Positions 1 to 7,115 of a stretch of DNA of 16,148 nt are shown here, piece after piece. The DNA comes from UCB3 sp964415605 (GTDB lineage Bacteria > Chloroflexota > Anaerolineae > Epilineales > Epilineaceae). Location of the stretch: the NCBI GenBank assembly GCA_964415605.1, contig CAYQBA010000108.1, positions 1 through 16,148 of the forward strand, given 5' to 3'. The translations under genes were made by a program, and so were the position numbers. Within the stretch, counting starts at the first letter, position 1. The number at the start of each line of letters is the position of its first letter. Below the pieces are notes generated by a model that did not search any database, was not told where the DNA came from, and saw only the letters and a list, made by a program, of their open reading frames with translations.

Positions 1-1090
1 GGCGCAGCAGCCGGGTCACGCGCCAGGCCAGGACCACGAACGCCAACCCGAGGAGCGTGACCGCCAGCGGGCGCGCGCCCGAGGTCGCCGCGGAGGGTGA
101 ACCGCCCGCCGCGGCGACCTCGGGCCGGCGCGGGCTCGCCGAGCCCGTCGTCGGCGAGGAGCGGGCGGAGGGGTTGGCCGCGCGCGACTCGCCGCCCGCG
201 GCCGGCGCCGGCGAGTCGACCACGACCGCCTGGCCCTGATCGACAGGATTGCCGCCGGGCGTCGCCGAGTCGGCGGATGCCGGCGATTCGGCGACGGCAC
301 CGACCGCGGCCGATCGGCCGCTCGGCGGCGTAGCCGCTGCCATCGACGCTGTCCCCATGCGCGGCGCGGTGCGGCCCCCGCCGCTCGATCCGCTGCCGCC
401 CACCGCCGTGCTCACGGGCTGCAGGAGTGATGTCGTGCCCGCCGGTGAGGCCGTGGCGTCGGACCTCCCTCTCGCCGGTCGCGCGGTGCGGGTGGCGGCG
501 CCCGTGCCCGACCGGGCCGTCGGCGGCGCGGCGGCCGGCCGCGTCGCGGCCGGCGGTGCCGTGGTCGTGGTCGCGGGCGGCGGCGTGCTGCTCGCCAAGA
601 CGCGTTGGCTGGTCGGCGAGGCGGTGCGGGGGGCCGGCGAGGTCGCGGTTGACGGCGGCGGCTCGGCGTTGCACGGCGCGCCGTCCAGCCTGGCGCAGAC
701 CGGGCCGTGGAGCGTCGTGCCCTGGTTGGCCGCGCGGTCTTCGAGCGAGTAGTAGTAGGCGCTGCCCGGTGCCACCTGCGCGTCCGTCCATGCGTAGGTG
801 GCGCCGACAACGGTCGTGCCGGTGGCGGGGATGAAGGCGCTGACGCGCGCGTGTTGGTTCAGGTCCGCGGTGAGGCCGCGGCGGACCCAGAAGCCCACGG
901 TGTCGATCTCGGTGCCGGTCTCCCACGAGACGACGATCGTCTGCCCCTGAGCCCGCGCCGCGAAGTTCGCCAGCGTGACCGACGCGGTCGCCGGCGCCGG
1001 GCCGGCGATCGCCATGGCTGCCAGCGCGAGGGCCGCGGCCGGCCCCCGTGCGCGCCCTGGATTCCCACCCGCGACCACTTGCGGCGTCAC
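1..1090 (-). CDS. Secreted FnIII-like protein with low-complexity stalk and C-terminal membrane helix (partial, runs off left edge)
   Basis: Reading leftwards from GTG 1090-1088, the frame is open for 363 codons to the edge, so the C-terminus is missing. Residues 1-36 form a signal peptide: basic stretch with R13, R15, then an Ala/Leu core ending PAPATA. Residues about 38-131 resemble a fibronectin type III-like fold, with the phrase WETGTEIDTVGFWVRRG that I associate with surface proteins of Chloroflexota. C132 and C140 could pair. Residues 141-335 are Ala/Pro/Thr/Ser-rich and look like an extended stalk. A hydrophobic helix at about 341-357 is followed by a basic tail (R358, R360, R363). 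The GTG overlaps the TGA of the PqqD-like gene (GTGA), which argues for translational coupling and a shared role. The function is unknown; a cell-surface anchored partner or product carrier is only a guess. Start choice rests on the overlap and on the complete signal peptide it gives. Confidence 0.72.
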   Translation of the reverse strand, partial: MTPQVVAGGNPGRARGPAAALALAAMAIAGPAPATASVTLANFAARAQGQTIVVSWETGTEIDTVGFWVRRGLTADLNQHARVSAFIPATGTTVVGATYAWTDAQVAPGSAYYYSLEDRAANQGTTLHGPVCARLDGAPCNAEPPPSTATSPAPRTASPTSQRVLASSTPPPATTTTAPPAATRPAAAPPTARSGTGAATRTARPARGRSDATASPAGTTSLLQPVSTAVGGSGSSGGGRTAPRMGTASMAAATPPSGRSAAVGAVAESPASADSATPGGNPVDQGQAVVVDSPAPAAGGESRAANPSARSSPTTGSASPRRPEVAAAGGSPSAATSGARPLAVTLLGLAFVVLAWRVTRLLR

Positions 1091-1401
1091 GAATCGGCCT
1101 CGGGCTGCGCGCCCGGCGAAGGCACGGGGTCGAGCACGAGCAACGACTTGGCCTCGAGGTCGGCGACGAACGCAAGCGTGTCGTCCTCGGCGCGCGCGCG
1201 ATCGACCTCGTACTCCAGGCAAATCTCGGTGACGATGGCGCTCACCGTCCGAGTCCCATCCGCGAGCCGCCAGACGCGTGCGCCGACGTCGTTGAGCACC
1301 TTGATCTGCCCCTGGTCCGGTTGGAGCAGGACGGCCTCTTCCCCGACCATGCTCGTCGTGACGGTGGCGACCCGAACGGGACGCTGGTTGAGCGTGGGCA
1401 T
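1087..1401 (-). CDS. PqqD-like peptide chaperone (RiPP recognition element)
   Basis: A small acidic protein of 104 residues with the PqqD family pattern: an N-terminal strand region (VRVATVTTSMVGEEAVLL), the phrase LNDVGARVWRLADG, then helices with the spacing of the winged-helix fold and the end DLEAKSLLVL. PqqD-like proteins bind the leader of a ribosomal precursor peptide and present it to modifying enzymes; in lasso systems this is the B1 role. Here the natural client would be the peptide at 6638-6844. AGGAG lies at 1413-1417, 8 nt before GTG 1404 and 11 nt before ATG 1401, so either start is possible, and the GTG at 1434 lies upstream of this ribosome site and is unlikely. The gene follows the S24/S26 gene by 45 bp and overlaps the next gene by 4 bp. 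Family assignment is by pattern, without a profile search. Confidence 0.82.
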   Translation of the reverse strand: MPTLNQRPVRVATVTTSMVGEEAVLLQPDQGQIKVLNDVGARVWRLADGTRTVSAIVTEICLEYEVDRARAEDDTLAFVADLEAKSLLVLDPVPSPGAQPEADS

Positions 1402-1446
1402 CACGGGCAGTGCTCCTGGAAACAGACTCGACACGCGGCGGTCAGG

Positions 1447-2016
1447 CTAGCGGGCGGGACCGGGCTCGGGCAAGGCGACGAGCTGGCGACTCATGCGGCG
1501 CAGCACGCCGACCCCGCGGCGGGCAAGCCGGGCCGTCGGTCCCGAGCCATGCAACGGCAGCTTGACCTCGATGTAACCCAGGGCGCCGAGCACGCGATTG
1601 GCGATGGCCCACCGGGTCTGGCGATAGTCGACCGCCTGGCCACGCCGCTCGGCCGCCACCACCCTGCCGAGGATGGCCGCGGCCGCGACCGGCGGATCGG
1701 CGGCGCTGACGTTGTCGCCCTTGGTGTGCCAGCCCGCGTCGTCGACGGCGACCAAGCGGTGGGTCAGGAGATCGTCGGCCACCCGGACGAGCACGAGGTC
1801 GCCCTGACGCAGGCATGCCGCATCCAGGGGCTCCACCCAAACGGTGTCGCCATCTTGGAGAAACGGGGCCATGCTGTGCCCGGTCACCCGCAGCCGCAGC
1901 CGGCCGACCGAGTGAAGCGAGTCGTGCGCCAGATCCAGCACCGTCGGCGAGTGGTACGCGCGCCGTCGCGGCACGGATCGATCCAAGCGCTCCCCCTTGG
2001 CTCTCGGCGGCATCAT
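1447..2016 (-). CDS. S24/S26 signal-peptidase-like serine protease, soluble
   Basis: 189 residues. The signal peptidase pattern is clear: box B GHSMAPFLQDGD with the nucleophile S48, then RQGDLVLVR, then LLTHRLVAV with H86, and HTKGDN with D101. Ser plus His and a TKGDN box is the archaeal/ER-type (SipW-like) arrangement rather than the Ser-Lys dyad of LepB. No transmembrane segment is visible at either end, although classical signal peptidases are membrane anchored, so it may act in the cytoplasm. S24/S26-like genes are found beside PqqD and HPr-kinase-like genes, as I recall, in other RiPP-like loci. Its role could be leader removal, but that is inferred. Its ATG overlaps the stop of the C25 gene (ATGA). 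A second, overlapping reading frame of similar length on this strand is a shadow, since it shows no family motif. Confidence 0.85.
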   Translation of the reverse strand: MMPPRAKGERLDRSVPRRRAYHSPTVLDLAHDSLHSVGRLRLRVTGHSMAPFLQDGDTVWVEPLDAACLRQGDLVLVRVADDLLTHRLVAVDDAGWHTKGDNVSAADPPVAAAAILGRVVAAERRGQAVDYRQTRWAIANRVLGALGYIEVKLPLHGSGPTARLARRGVGVLRRMSRQLVALPEPGPAR

Positions 2017-5000
2017 CGCACAATCATATCACAGGCCTGGCAGCGGCTGTCCGACGCGCCCGTCGCCGGCGAAGTCTGGAACAGCGATGGAAGAAAGGCC
2101 GCGCCAGGCCTCCCGCCGCCCCCAGGCGTGGCCCCGGGGGTGGCCGACGGCGGGGTGGGCGGCGGCGGCGTGCGGCTGCCGGGGCGGCGGGTGGCCGTGG
2201 GCGTCGGTTCGAAGGGCCCGACGGGCACCTGGATGCGCAAGGCAGGGTCGCCGAACACCGTGTAGGTGTGCAGCAGGTCGCTGTGGACACCGGCCTGGAA
2301 CAGCCTCAGCTTGGCCGCCACGCTGGCCGGGCCGAACCGCGTCTCGCCGGATGCGAAGACGGCATCGTAGAAGCCTTCCTGGAGCATCTCGTGCCCGGTC
2401 ATGACCCCCAAGCCCGTCGGGGAGAAGGTCCCGACGGCGCCGGACGCGGGGAGTCGCACCAGGGTCTCGGCCATGCCGGGCCAGGCGGGGTAGCTCCAGT
2501 AGCCATCGAGGCACGTCCATGACAACACGATCGGCAGACGAGCGCCGTTGCGGAGCGTGGAGAGGTGAGTCGTGTTCAACATCTGTTCGTGGCTCCACCA
2601 GTCCACCTTGCCGTGCCCCACGAAGTTGACCAGGAGCGCGCCGGTGATGTTGAGCTGCCGCGTGATGGCCAGGCTGGCCTGTGGGCAAGCCTGGCCGTTG
2701 GCGCACTGCCCGGCATCGATGAAGCGATCCAGGAAGATTCGGTCGTCGAACGCGCCGTAAGGCAGGTGGGCTTCGATGAAGCGCTCCGTCGCGCCGGCGA
2801 AGTCGCCGGCGGTGTCGGCAACCCCCGGGCGGACAAAGGTGTTGTCGGCGACGAACAGGTGGCGCCGGCCCCATGGCTGCGGCCCGGCGGCCTCATAGGC
2901 CACCACCTTGTCGATGACGGCGTTCAGCTCGGCTGCCGAGTTGACCGGCAGGCGAGCGATGGCCAGGTCGGGCATTGGATCGGCGCCGACCACGGTGGCC
3001 AGGCGGTTGGCGCTGTCGACCTCGCCCTGGATGGGGTCCACCCACTCGAGGTTGGGCGGCATGAGCACGGGGCTGGGATCGGGGTGCGCGGGATAGCCCA
3101 GGAAGTTCCAGTGGCCGTCGCCGACCAGCACGACGTACGCGGGCGCCGGCGCGGGCCAGGTGGCCACCGCCCAGGCGAGGAAGTTGCGGATCGCGCGCGG
3201 GCCGAACACGCCGTGGTTGAAGGCGTCGTAGACGTCTTCGACGTCGACGACCACGGCGCGCAAGCCTTGGCGACCCCGGTGGTCGGCCAGGCGCCGTGCG
3301 GCGTCGCGCAGCACGCGCGGGGCGATGACGACGTAGTCGGCGCCCGCGCCGGGCTCGGCCAGCGGCGATGGGGGCATCCAGGCGACGGCGGCCGGGCGCC
3401 GGTAGCCGCCGCCGGCCGCGACGGCGAAGCGCGCATCGCCTGCCGACTGGAACGCCACGCGCTGGCGGTCGCCCTGAGCCGACGCCTGGGCGCCCGTGAT
3501 GCGCACGGGCGCCTCGGGCCGCGTCACGTCGAAGACCTCGGCGCCCGCCGTCGTGAAGCCGCCGACCTCGTACCGGCGCGCCGTCGCGTCCATGGCGCCG
3601 AACGCCAGCGCGTCGGCGTCGGCGTCGAGGCGCCGGGGATAGGTCACCTCGAACCAGTCGAAGTAGAGCGTGTCGCCGTTGGTCCCGGGCTGCAGCCGCG
3701 GATCGACGAGCAACTGGTTGGCGCCGTCGCGCAGCGCGGCGGCAGGCACCTGGCCCTGGAACGCGAAGCGGGTGGCGCCGTCCCAGCGGGCCTCCTGCAG
3801 CAGCGTGCCGGGCGTGTTGAACATGAACCGGACGTGATGGTCCGGCGATCCGCTGGCGGAAGCGTTGGCCACGATCTCGCCGCGCACCGTGGCCCCCGCC
3901 GATCCGACCGCCACGCCGGGCAGGTTCACCCCGAACGATCGTGAGATCGGCACGGCCGGGTTCGCCTCCACGACCCGGAACAGGTGCCACAGCCACACGT
4001 CGTCGCTGGTGAAATGGCGCGTGAACCACACCCTGGACTCCTCCGCCCGGACCGTCGACCGGCCGTGAGGCGCCGCCGGCGTGTTGGCCCTGGGAGTCCC
4101 GTCCTTCGCGCCCATCCGTGGGCCGGGCTGGCCATCGGCCGAGAGCCAATACACGTTGGCGCGGGTGTACCGAGCGTCGCCGAGCGTGCCCGGCAGCGGT
4201 GTGCCGAGCCAGTCGATGGTGGTGGGGCGGCTGTGGAACGGCTCGCCGTAGAACACGACGGTGTCGGCCGGGTCCAAGCGACCGTCCGCCTCGCCGGTGA
4301 CGTGGATGGCGATCGGCGAGCCCTGGCTTTCCAGCGCGAACGTGCGGGGATCCACCGCGTCGACGTCCATGCCGGCGGCCTTGAGATCGTCATGGCCGAG
4401 GCGATACAGACCCGGTTGATCGACCGAGATCTTGAGCCGCGGACCGGCACTCGCCTGGGCGATGGACCGCCGTGCGTCCGCCAGCGCCGCGGCATCCACG
4501 TGCCGAGCCATCGTGGGCGCGTCGGCCCGCCATGCGGCGGCCTGGTTTCCGTTGGCGAGGCCATGGCGCAGCAGGCCGTCGAACGGGTCGCCGCCGTTGG
4601 TGGGGTGATTCAGGCCCGATCCACCGGGCGTAGTGGTCATCGGCGCTTCGAAGTCCGCCGGGCGCCCAGGGCCTGGAAAGCTGAACCGGAGGGTCGCGGC
4701 GACGCGCCGATGCTGGACGAGGGACCGGCTGGCCGGATCGTACCGAAAGGGCCGAAACGTGACACGGATGACCCGCTGGCCCCGCACCCAGGCTTCGCCG
4801 GCGAGCTCGACGGGCTCGCCGGGCACGCCGAAGCCTGGCCCGCCGGTCGGCGGCGCCCACGCGCCTGGCGGAGCCGCGTCGGCGCGACCGGCGGCCGGGG
4901 CGCGGATTGGCGCACTCGACGGCCGGCCAGCGGTTCCCGGGACAGGTTCGGCCGTGTCGGCCACGACGTCCAGCGCGACGCTGGCGTCCGGGGGCACGCC

Positions 5001-5321
5001 GACCAGCGCCGTCACGGCAGGGAGGCGCGGTTGGCCGGGCCTCGCGGCCGGCCATGCCAGCTCCGCCACCCCCGCGGTCTGGGCGGCCGCGGCGCGGGCA
5101 AGCTCGGCCAGCGCGGCGGCATCGGTGAGCGATGGCGCCGTCAGAGCCAGGCTCACCCCGGCTGCATCGGCGTGGGTCAGGCGGACCGAGATCGGCAGGG
5201 ACGGGTGCGCCGAAGCCTTCCGTTCGGCGGCCGTCAGGCCGTGGAGGCTGGCCGCCGCCAGGATGCCGATCCCGATCGATGCGCCAGCCGCTGAGAAGGT
5301 AGACGTGCCACTGCGTTGCAT
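2013..5321 (-). CDS. Secreted C25 (gingipain/PorU-family) cysteine peptidase with propeptide
   Basis: 1102 residues from ATG 5321, preceded by AGAGGA at 5327-5332 with 5-nt spacing, which rejects the 80-codon N-terminal extension. Residues 1-38 are a signal peptide. About 165-215 (GEPVELAG to VAATLRF) resembles the C25 propeptide; about 295-400 (DQPGLYRL onward) is the N-terminal domain common in PorU-like proteins; about 480-560 looks like a jelly-roll segment (FDWFEVTYPRR). The caspase-like C25 catalytic domain spans about 660-1030. Both catalytic residues are present: H903 in NFVGHG and C937 in SWTCLDG, 34 apart, about the spacing known in gingipains. The end is Pro/Thr-rich (about 1035-1070) with FLPSLF. 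In Bacteroidota such enzymes use type IX secretion; here there is no matching CTD and Sec export is likely. It sits between the kinase and the S24/S26 gene, so it could process the peptide or its partners outside the cell. Substrate unknown. Confidence 0.9.
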   Translation of the reverse strand: MQRSGTSTFSAAGASIGIGILAAASLHGLTAAERKASAHPSLPISVRLTHADAAGVSLALTAPSLTDAAALAELARAAAAQTAGVAELAWPAARPGQPRLPAVTALVGVPPDASVALDVVADTAEPVPGTAGRPSSAPIRAPAAGRADAAPPGAWAPPTGGPGFGVPGEPVELAGEAWVRGQRVIRVTFRPFRYDPASRSLVQHRRVAATLRFSFPGPGRPADFEAPMTTTPGGSGLNHPTNGGDPFDGLLRHGLANGNQAAAWRADAPTMARHVDAAALADARRSIAQASAGPRLKISVDQPGLYRLGHDDLKAAGMDVDAVDPRTFALESQGSPIAIHVTGEADGRLDPADTVVFYGEPFHSRPTTIDWLGTPLPGTLGDARYTRANVYWLSADGQPGPRMGAKDGTPRANTPAAPHGRSTVRAEESRVWFTRHFTSDDVWLWHLFRVVEANPAVPISRSFGVNLPGVAVGSAGATVRGEIVANASASGSPDHHVRFMFNTPGTLLQEARWDGATRFAFQGQVPAAALRDGANQLLVDPRLQPGTNGDTLYFDWFEVTYPRRLDADADALAFGAMDATARRYEVGGFTTAGAEVFDVTRPEAPVRITGAQASAQGDRQRVAFQSAGDARFAVAAGGGYRRPAAVAWMPPSPLAEPGAGADYVVIAPRVLRDAARRLADHRGRQGLRAVVVDVEDVYDAFNHGVFGPRAIRNFLAWAVATWPAPAPAYVVLVGDGHWNFLGYPAHPDPSPVLMPPNLEWVDPIQGEVDSANRLATVVGADPMPDLAIARLPVNSAAELNAVIDKVVAYEAAGPQPWGRRHLFVADNTFVRPGVADTAGDFAGATERFIEAHLPYGAFDDRIFLDRFIDAGQCANGQACPQASLAITRQLNITGALLVNFVGHGKVDWWSHEQMLNTTHLSTLRNGARLPIVLSWTCLDGYWSYPAWPGMAETLVRLPASGAVGTFSPTGLGVMTGHEMLQEGFYDAVFASGETRFGPASVAAKLRLFQAGVHSDLLHTYTVFGDPALRIQVPVGPFEPTPTATRRPGSRTPPPPTPPSATPGATPGGGGRPGAAFLPSLFQTSPATGASDSRCQACDMIVR
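2023..2031 (-). promoter_or_regulatory. Possible internal extended -10 promoter for the S24/S26-pqqD-FnIII genes
   Basis: On the minus strand TGATATGAT (extended -10: TG, one base, then TATGAT at 2028-2023) ends 6 nt before the S24/S26 ATG at 2016, so a transcript would begin at or next to the start codon. These bases encode the end of the C25 protein with A/T-rich codons in a gene that otherwise uses G/C-ending codons. No -35 match was found. Tentative. Confidence 0.3.
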
Positions 5322-5326
5322 GGTGG

Positions 5327-5332
5327 TCCTCT
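5327..5332 (-). promoter_or_regulatory. Ribosome binding site of the C25 peptidase gene
   Basis: AGAGGA on the minus strand, 5 nt before ATG 5321-5319. It fixes the start at the signal peptide and excludes the longer upstream reading frame. Confidence 0.7.
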
Positions 5333-5436
5333 GAGGATTGTCAGCCCGACCGGTGAAGGCTGCCGAGTGGGTCGGCCCGGGCGAGGGCGATTCGAGGCGC
5401 CGGCCGCGTGATCGACACGGCCTGGCCCACGCGACG

Positions 5437-6345
5437 TCAGGCGGGCGCGACCGCACCCTGCTCGGCGAGATCCGCGGGCGACGCGATGAGCGGCCAAAAC
5501 GACGGGTCGGGCCGGCAGTGCAGCCGGCGGACGGGTACGGCGCGAGCGACGGCGTGCGCACGGGCGACCAGCAGACCGGCTCGGTCGGGGTCCAGGCCGA
5601 TCACCGGCACGCTGGCGACGACGTCGGCGACGGCGGTGCCGGTATCCACCGCTTCCAGCGTCGCGACGGGTCCGTGGACCAGGCGGTAGACGCCGCCGAG
5701 GGGGGCTCGGCAGGGGCCTCCCGGTGCGACCTGCGTCGGGTTCGAGAACGGCGTCGCATGGGCGTGCCAGCCCGAGGCACTGGGGCGCAACACGATCAAG
5801 TCGTCGTTGAGGATGCGCCCGGGCGCCGCGTGCCGGGCGACCGTGGTCTTGCCGCTGCCCGACGGCCCGATGAACGCATGGGCGATGCCGTCGCGCACCA
5901 CGCCGGCGGCATGCAGCAAGAGGCCGCCGGCATCGAAAGCCAGCAGCGCCACGCACAGCCGCAAGAAGTAGTCGGTGTGATCGAGCGCATGGGCGGCGGC
6001 CACCCAGACCTCGGCCTCGCCGCCGTCCACATCGACCCTGCCGGTGCGGCCTGGGGCGTCGTGGAGGAGGACTCGCCTCGAGAAGCTCGTGCGCTCGCCC
6101 GTGGCGATGCGCGATTCGAGGCTGGCCGAGACGGTGCCGGGGGCGGCCCGGACCACGGCCGCATCGGAGACGTTGACACGAACCACGAGGTCCGGAGAGC
6201 CCGAATCGACGTAACCGACAAAGCGCTGTTCGATCGCCCGGTTGAGGCCGGTTGCATCGGAAACCACCGCCAGCCGCAAGCCGGCGATGTCGAGCGTCCA
6301 GGAAGGCAGTCGGTTGTCGCGTCGTGCCGAGTGGGTGCGCATCAT
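5437..6345 (-). CDS. HPr-kinase-like P-loop protein (putative RiPP-tailoring kinase)
   Basis: About 302 residues from the tandem ATGs at 6345/6342. The N-terminal half has the pattern of HprK-like proteins of RiPP loci (WTLDIAGLRLAV, then HDAPG and LHAAGVV). Walker A is GPSGSGKTT at 160-168 with K166; NDDLIVLR at 180-187 is the likely Walker B with D181 and D182; ATPFSNPT and the end LHCRPDPSFWPLI fit the family. True HPr kinases act on sugar-transport HPr, but stand-alone homologues in lasso clusters (paeninodin type) phosphorylate a serine near the C-terminus of the precursor. The precursor here carries S66, three from its end. The reading frame opens with TTG at 6456, but the conserved part starts after the ATGs; no clear Shine-Dalgarno was seen for either. 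The kinase follows the precursor gene by 292 bp and precedes the C25 gene by 115 bp with no visible promoter. Confidence 0.82.
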   Translation of the reverse strand: MMRTHSARRDNRLPSWTLDIAGLRLAVVSDATGLNRAIEQRFVGYVDSGSPDLVVRVNVSDAAVVRAAPGTVSASLESRIATGERTSFSRRVLLHDAPGRTGRVDVDGGEAEVWVAAAHALDHTDYFLRLCVALLAFDAGGLLLHAAGVVRDGIAHAFIGPSGSGKTTVARHAAPGRILNDDLIVLRPSASGWHAHATPFSNPTQVAPGGPCRAPLGGVYRLVHGPVATLEAVDTGTAVADVVASVPVIGLDPDRAGLLVARAHAVARAVPVRRLHCRPDPSFWPLIASPADLAEQGAVAPA

Positions 6346-6637
6346 CCGCCCAAGAAGTCGCCGCGATGTGAGCACCGGCCGGGGGTCGAGGCGCCGCGAC
6401 CGTGGTGGGGTGGCATCATCGACCCGCAGCCCGGGCCACGCGTGGCGCGGGGTCAAGCATCAAAGCTTAGCACAACCAAACCGCCGAATGTGCGCCATGT
6501 TTGCCGTTGCCCAAGGGGACATCAAGCAGCCAAACCAGCTTTCCAAAGGAAGACCTTGCTCGCGGGAGGGGGCGCGAGAGGCCGATTGCCGGGGATTGCG
6601 GGTGCGCCGCGCCATGCACGGGGCGCCCGCGGGCCAC
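6346..6637. other. Gap between kinase and precursor genes
   Basis: 292 bp without a supported gene. It is less GC-rich near 6455-6545. On the minus strand GCGCC and GGCGC (just after the precursor stop) could form a short hairpin, but there is no T-run, so no terminator is called. A 51-codon open frame (6460-6615, minus) lacks a ribosome site and uses A/T-ending codons unlike the neighbours. A longer kinase start (TTG 6456 or GTG 6375) would use part of this gap. Confidence 0.4.
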
Positions 6638-6844
6638 TCAACGCTGCGATCCCGCGGGGGCGGGATCCCACGGATTTTGCGTGTCGCCCGAGACCGGGTC
6701 CGTCCCGAAGAGCGGCGATCCGGCGCGCGCTTCCATCTCGGCCTCGTGGACGATTTGTGGGGCGCGATAGGCCTTGCGGTCCGGCATTGCCGTCTCGTGG
6801 CTGGCAGGCCTGCCTGTTGGCAGGCGAGGCTCTGAACCCGTCAT
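6638..6844 (-). CDS. Putative RiPP (lasso-like) precursor peptide, 68 residues
   Basis: The ATG at 6844 is preceded by GGAGG ending 5 nt upstream, the best ribosome site in the window, and the frame closes with TGA at 6640-6638. The leader contains DRKAYRAPQIVHEAEMEAR: Y26xxP29xI31 is the motif that PqqD-like/B1 recognition elements bind in lasso leaders. Then comes AGSPLFGTDP (41-50). If cleavage precedes G42, D49 would allow an 8-residue macrolactam; if it follows G42, S43 to D49 gives 7, with Y26 then at -17 and P29 at -14, the positions usual for lasso leaders. The lasso-conserved Thr at -2 is absent (R40 or A41 instead). The tail is Pro/Asp-rich with W59 and ends AGSQR. There are no cysteines. 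The nearby PqqD, HprK-like and nucleotidyltransferase genes support a modified peptide. The class and core borders are inference; no synthetase gene is present in the window. Confidence 0.68.
   Translation of the reverse strand: MTGSEPRLPTGRPASHETAMPDRKAYRAPQIVHEAEMEARAGSPLFGTDPVSGDTQNPWDPAPAGSQR
6803..6825 (-). repeat. Inverted repeat inside the start of the precursor gene
   Basis: On the minus strand GCCTGCC (6825-6819), loop AACA, GGCAGGC (6814-6808) form a perfect 7-bp stem. A further copy of the arm at 6809-6803 creates the 12-base palindrome GGCAGGCCTGCC, so two alternative pairings are possible. It starts about 20 nt after the start codon, within leader codons 7-14, which is the right place to influence translation or mRNA stability. 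It may be chance in such GC-rich DNA. Confidence 0.4.
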
Positions 6845-7115
6845 ATTGCCCTCCAATGGATCCGATGTCGTCGACCAATACTCCCAACCCCACCTCAGAC
6901 CTGGGCCCGGTTTGCGGAGGCAAGGGGCGTATGGCCCTCGCGGCTGATGCGTGCCGCGACCTGGAATGTCACTATGTTTAACGCTTTCGTCTGACGTTCG
7001 ATACGCCGAAGTTGGTCGACCCGCCGTGATTGTGCACGAGATGCCCCGGATGCGCACGCAAAACGTGCAGGCGAGCACGGTGGCCGGCATGGGGCACGGA
7101 CGGCGCCGCCGCGCA
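6845..7115. promoter_or_regulatory. Leader region upstream of the precursor gene, with an A/T-richer island
   Basis: 271 bp between the nucleotidyltransferase stop and the precursor start, with no supported gene. The stretch 6966-7004 is markedly A/T-richer than its surroundings, and on the minus strand contains ATCGAA, 17 nt, then AAACAT, a weak match to a -35/-10 pair. A separate promoter for the precursor would make sense, since precursors are needed in excess over enzymes. No terminator or riboswitch fold was recognised. Confidence 0.25.
6849..6854 (-). promoter_or_regulatory. Strong ribosome binding site of the precursor peptide gene
   Basis: GGAGGG on the minus strand, 4 nt before ATG 6844-6842. 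It selects this ATG over the later in-frame ATG at codon 20 and suggests high translation, as expected for a precursor. Confidence 0.7.

Noticed and set aside
1048..2265. 405-codon open frame on the plus strand
   Set aside because: Overlaps three minus-strand genes joined by start-stop overlaps and has no domain pattern.
2565..3944. 459-codon open frame on the plus strand
   Set aside because: Shadow of the C25 peptidase catalytic domain, which has intact motifs on the opposite strand.
5322..5561. 80-codon N-terminal extension of the C25 peptidase
   Set aside because: Arg/Pro/Ser-rich with no signal, and it overlaps the end of the kinase gene; the ATG at 5321 has a ribosome site and a signal peptide.
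6460..6615. 51-codon minus-strand ORF that could be a second short peptide
   Set aside because: No ribosome site, A/T-ending codons unlike neighbours, no YxxP motif; kept only as a note.
5338..6981. 547-codon open frame on the plus strand
   Set aside because: It runs antisense to the kinase and precursor genes and shows no recognisable domain or signal.
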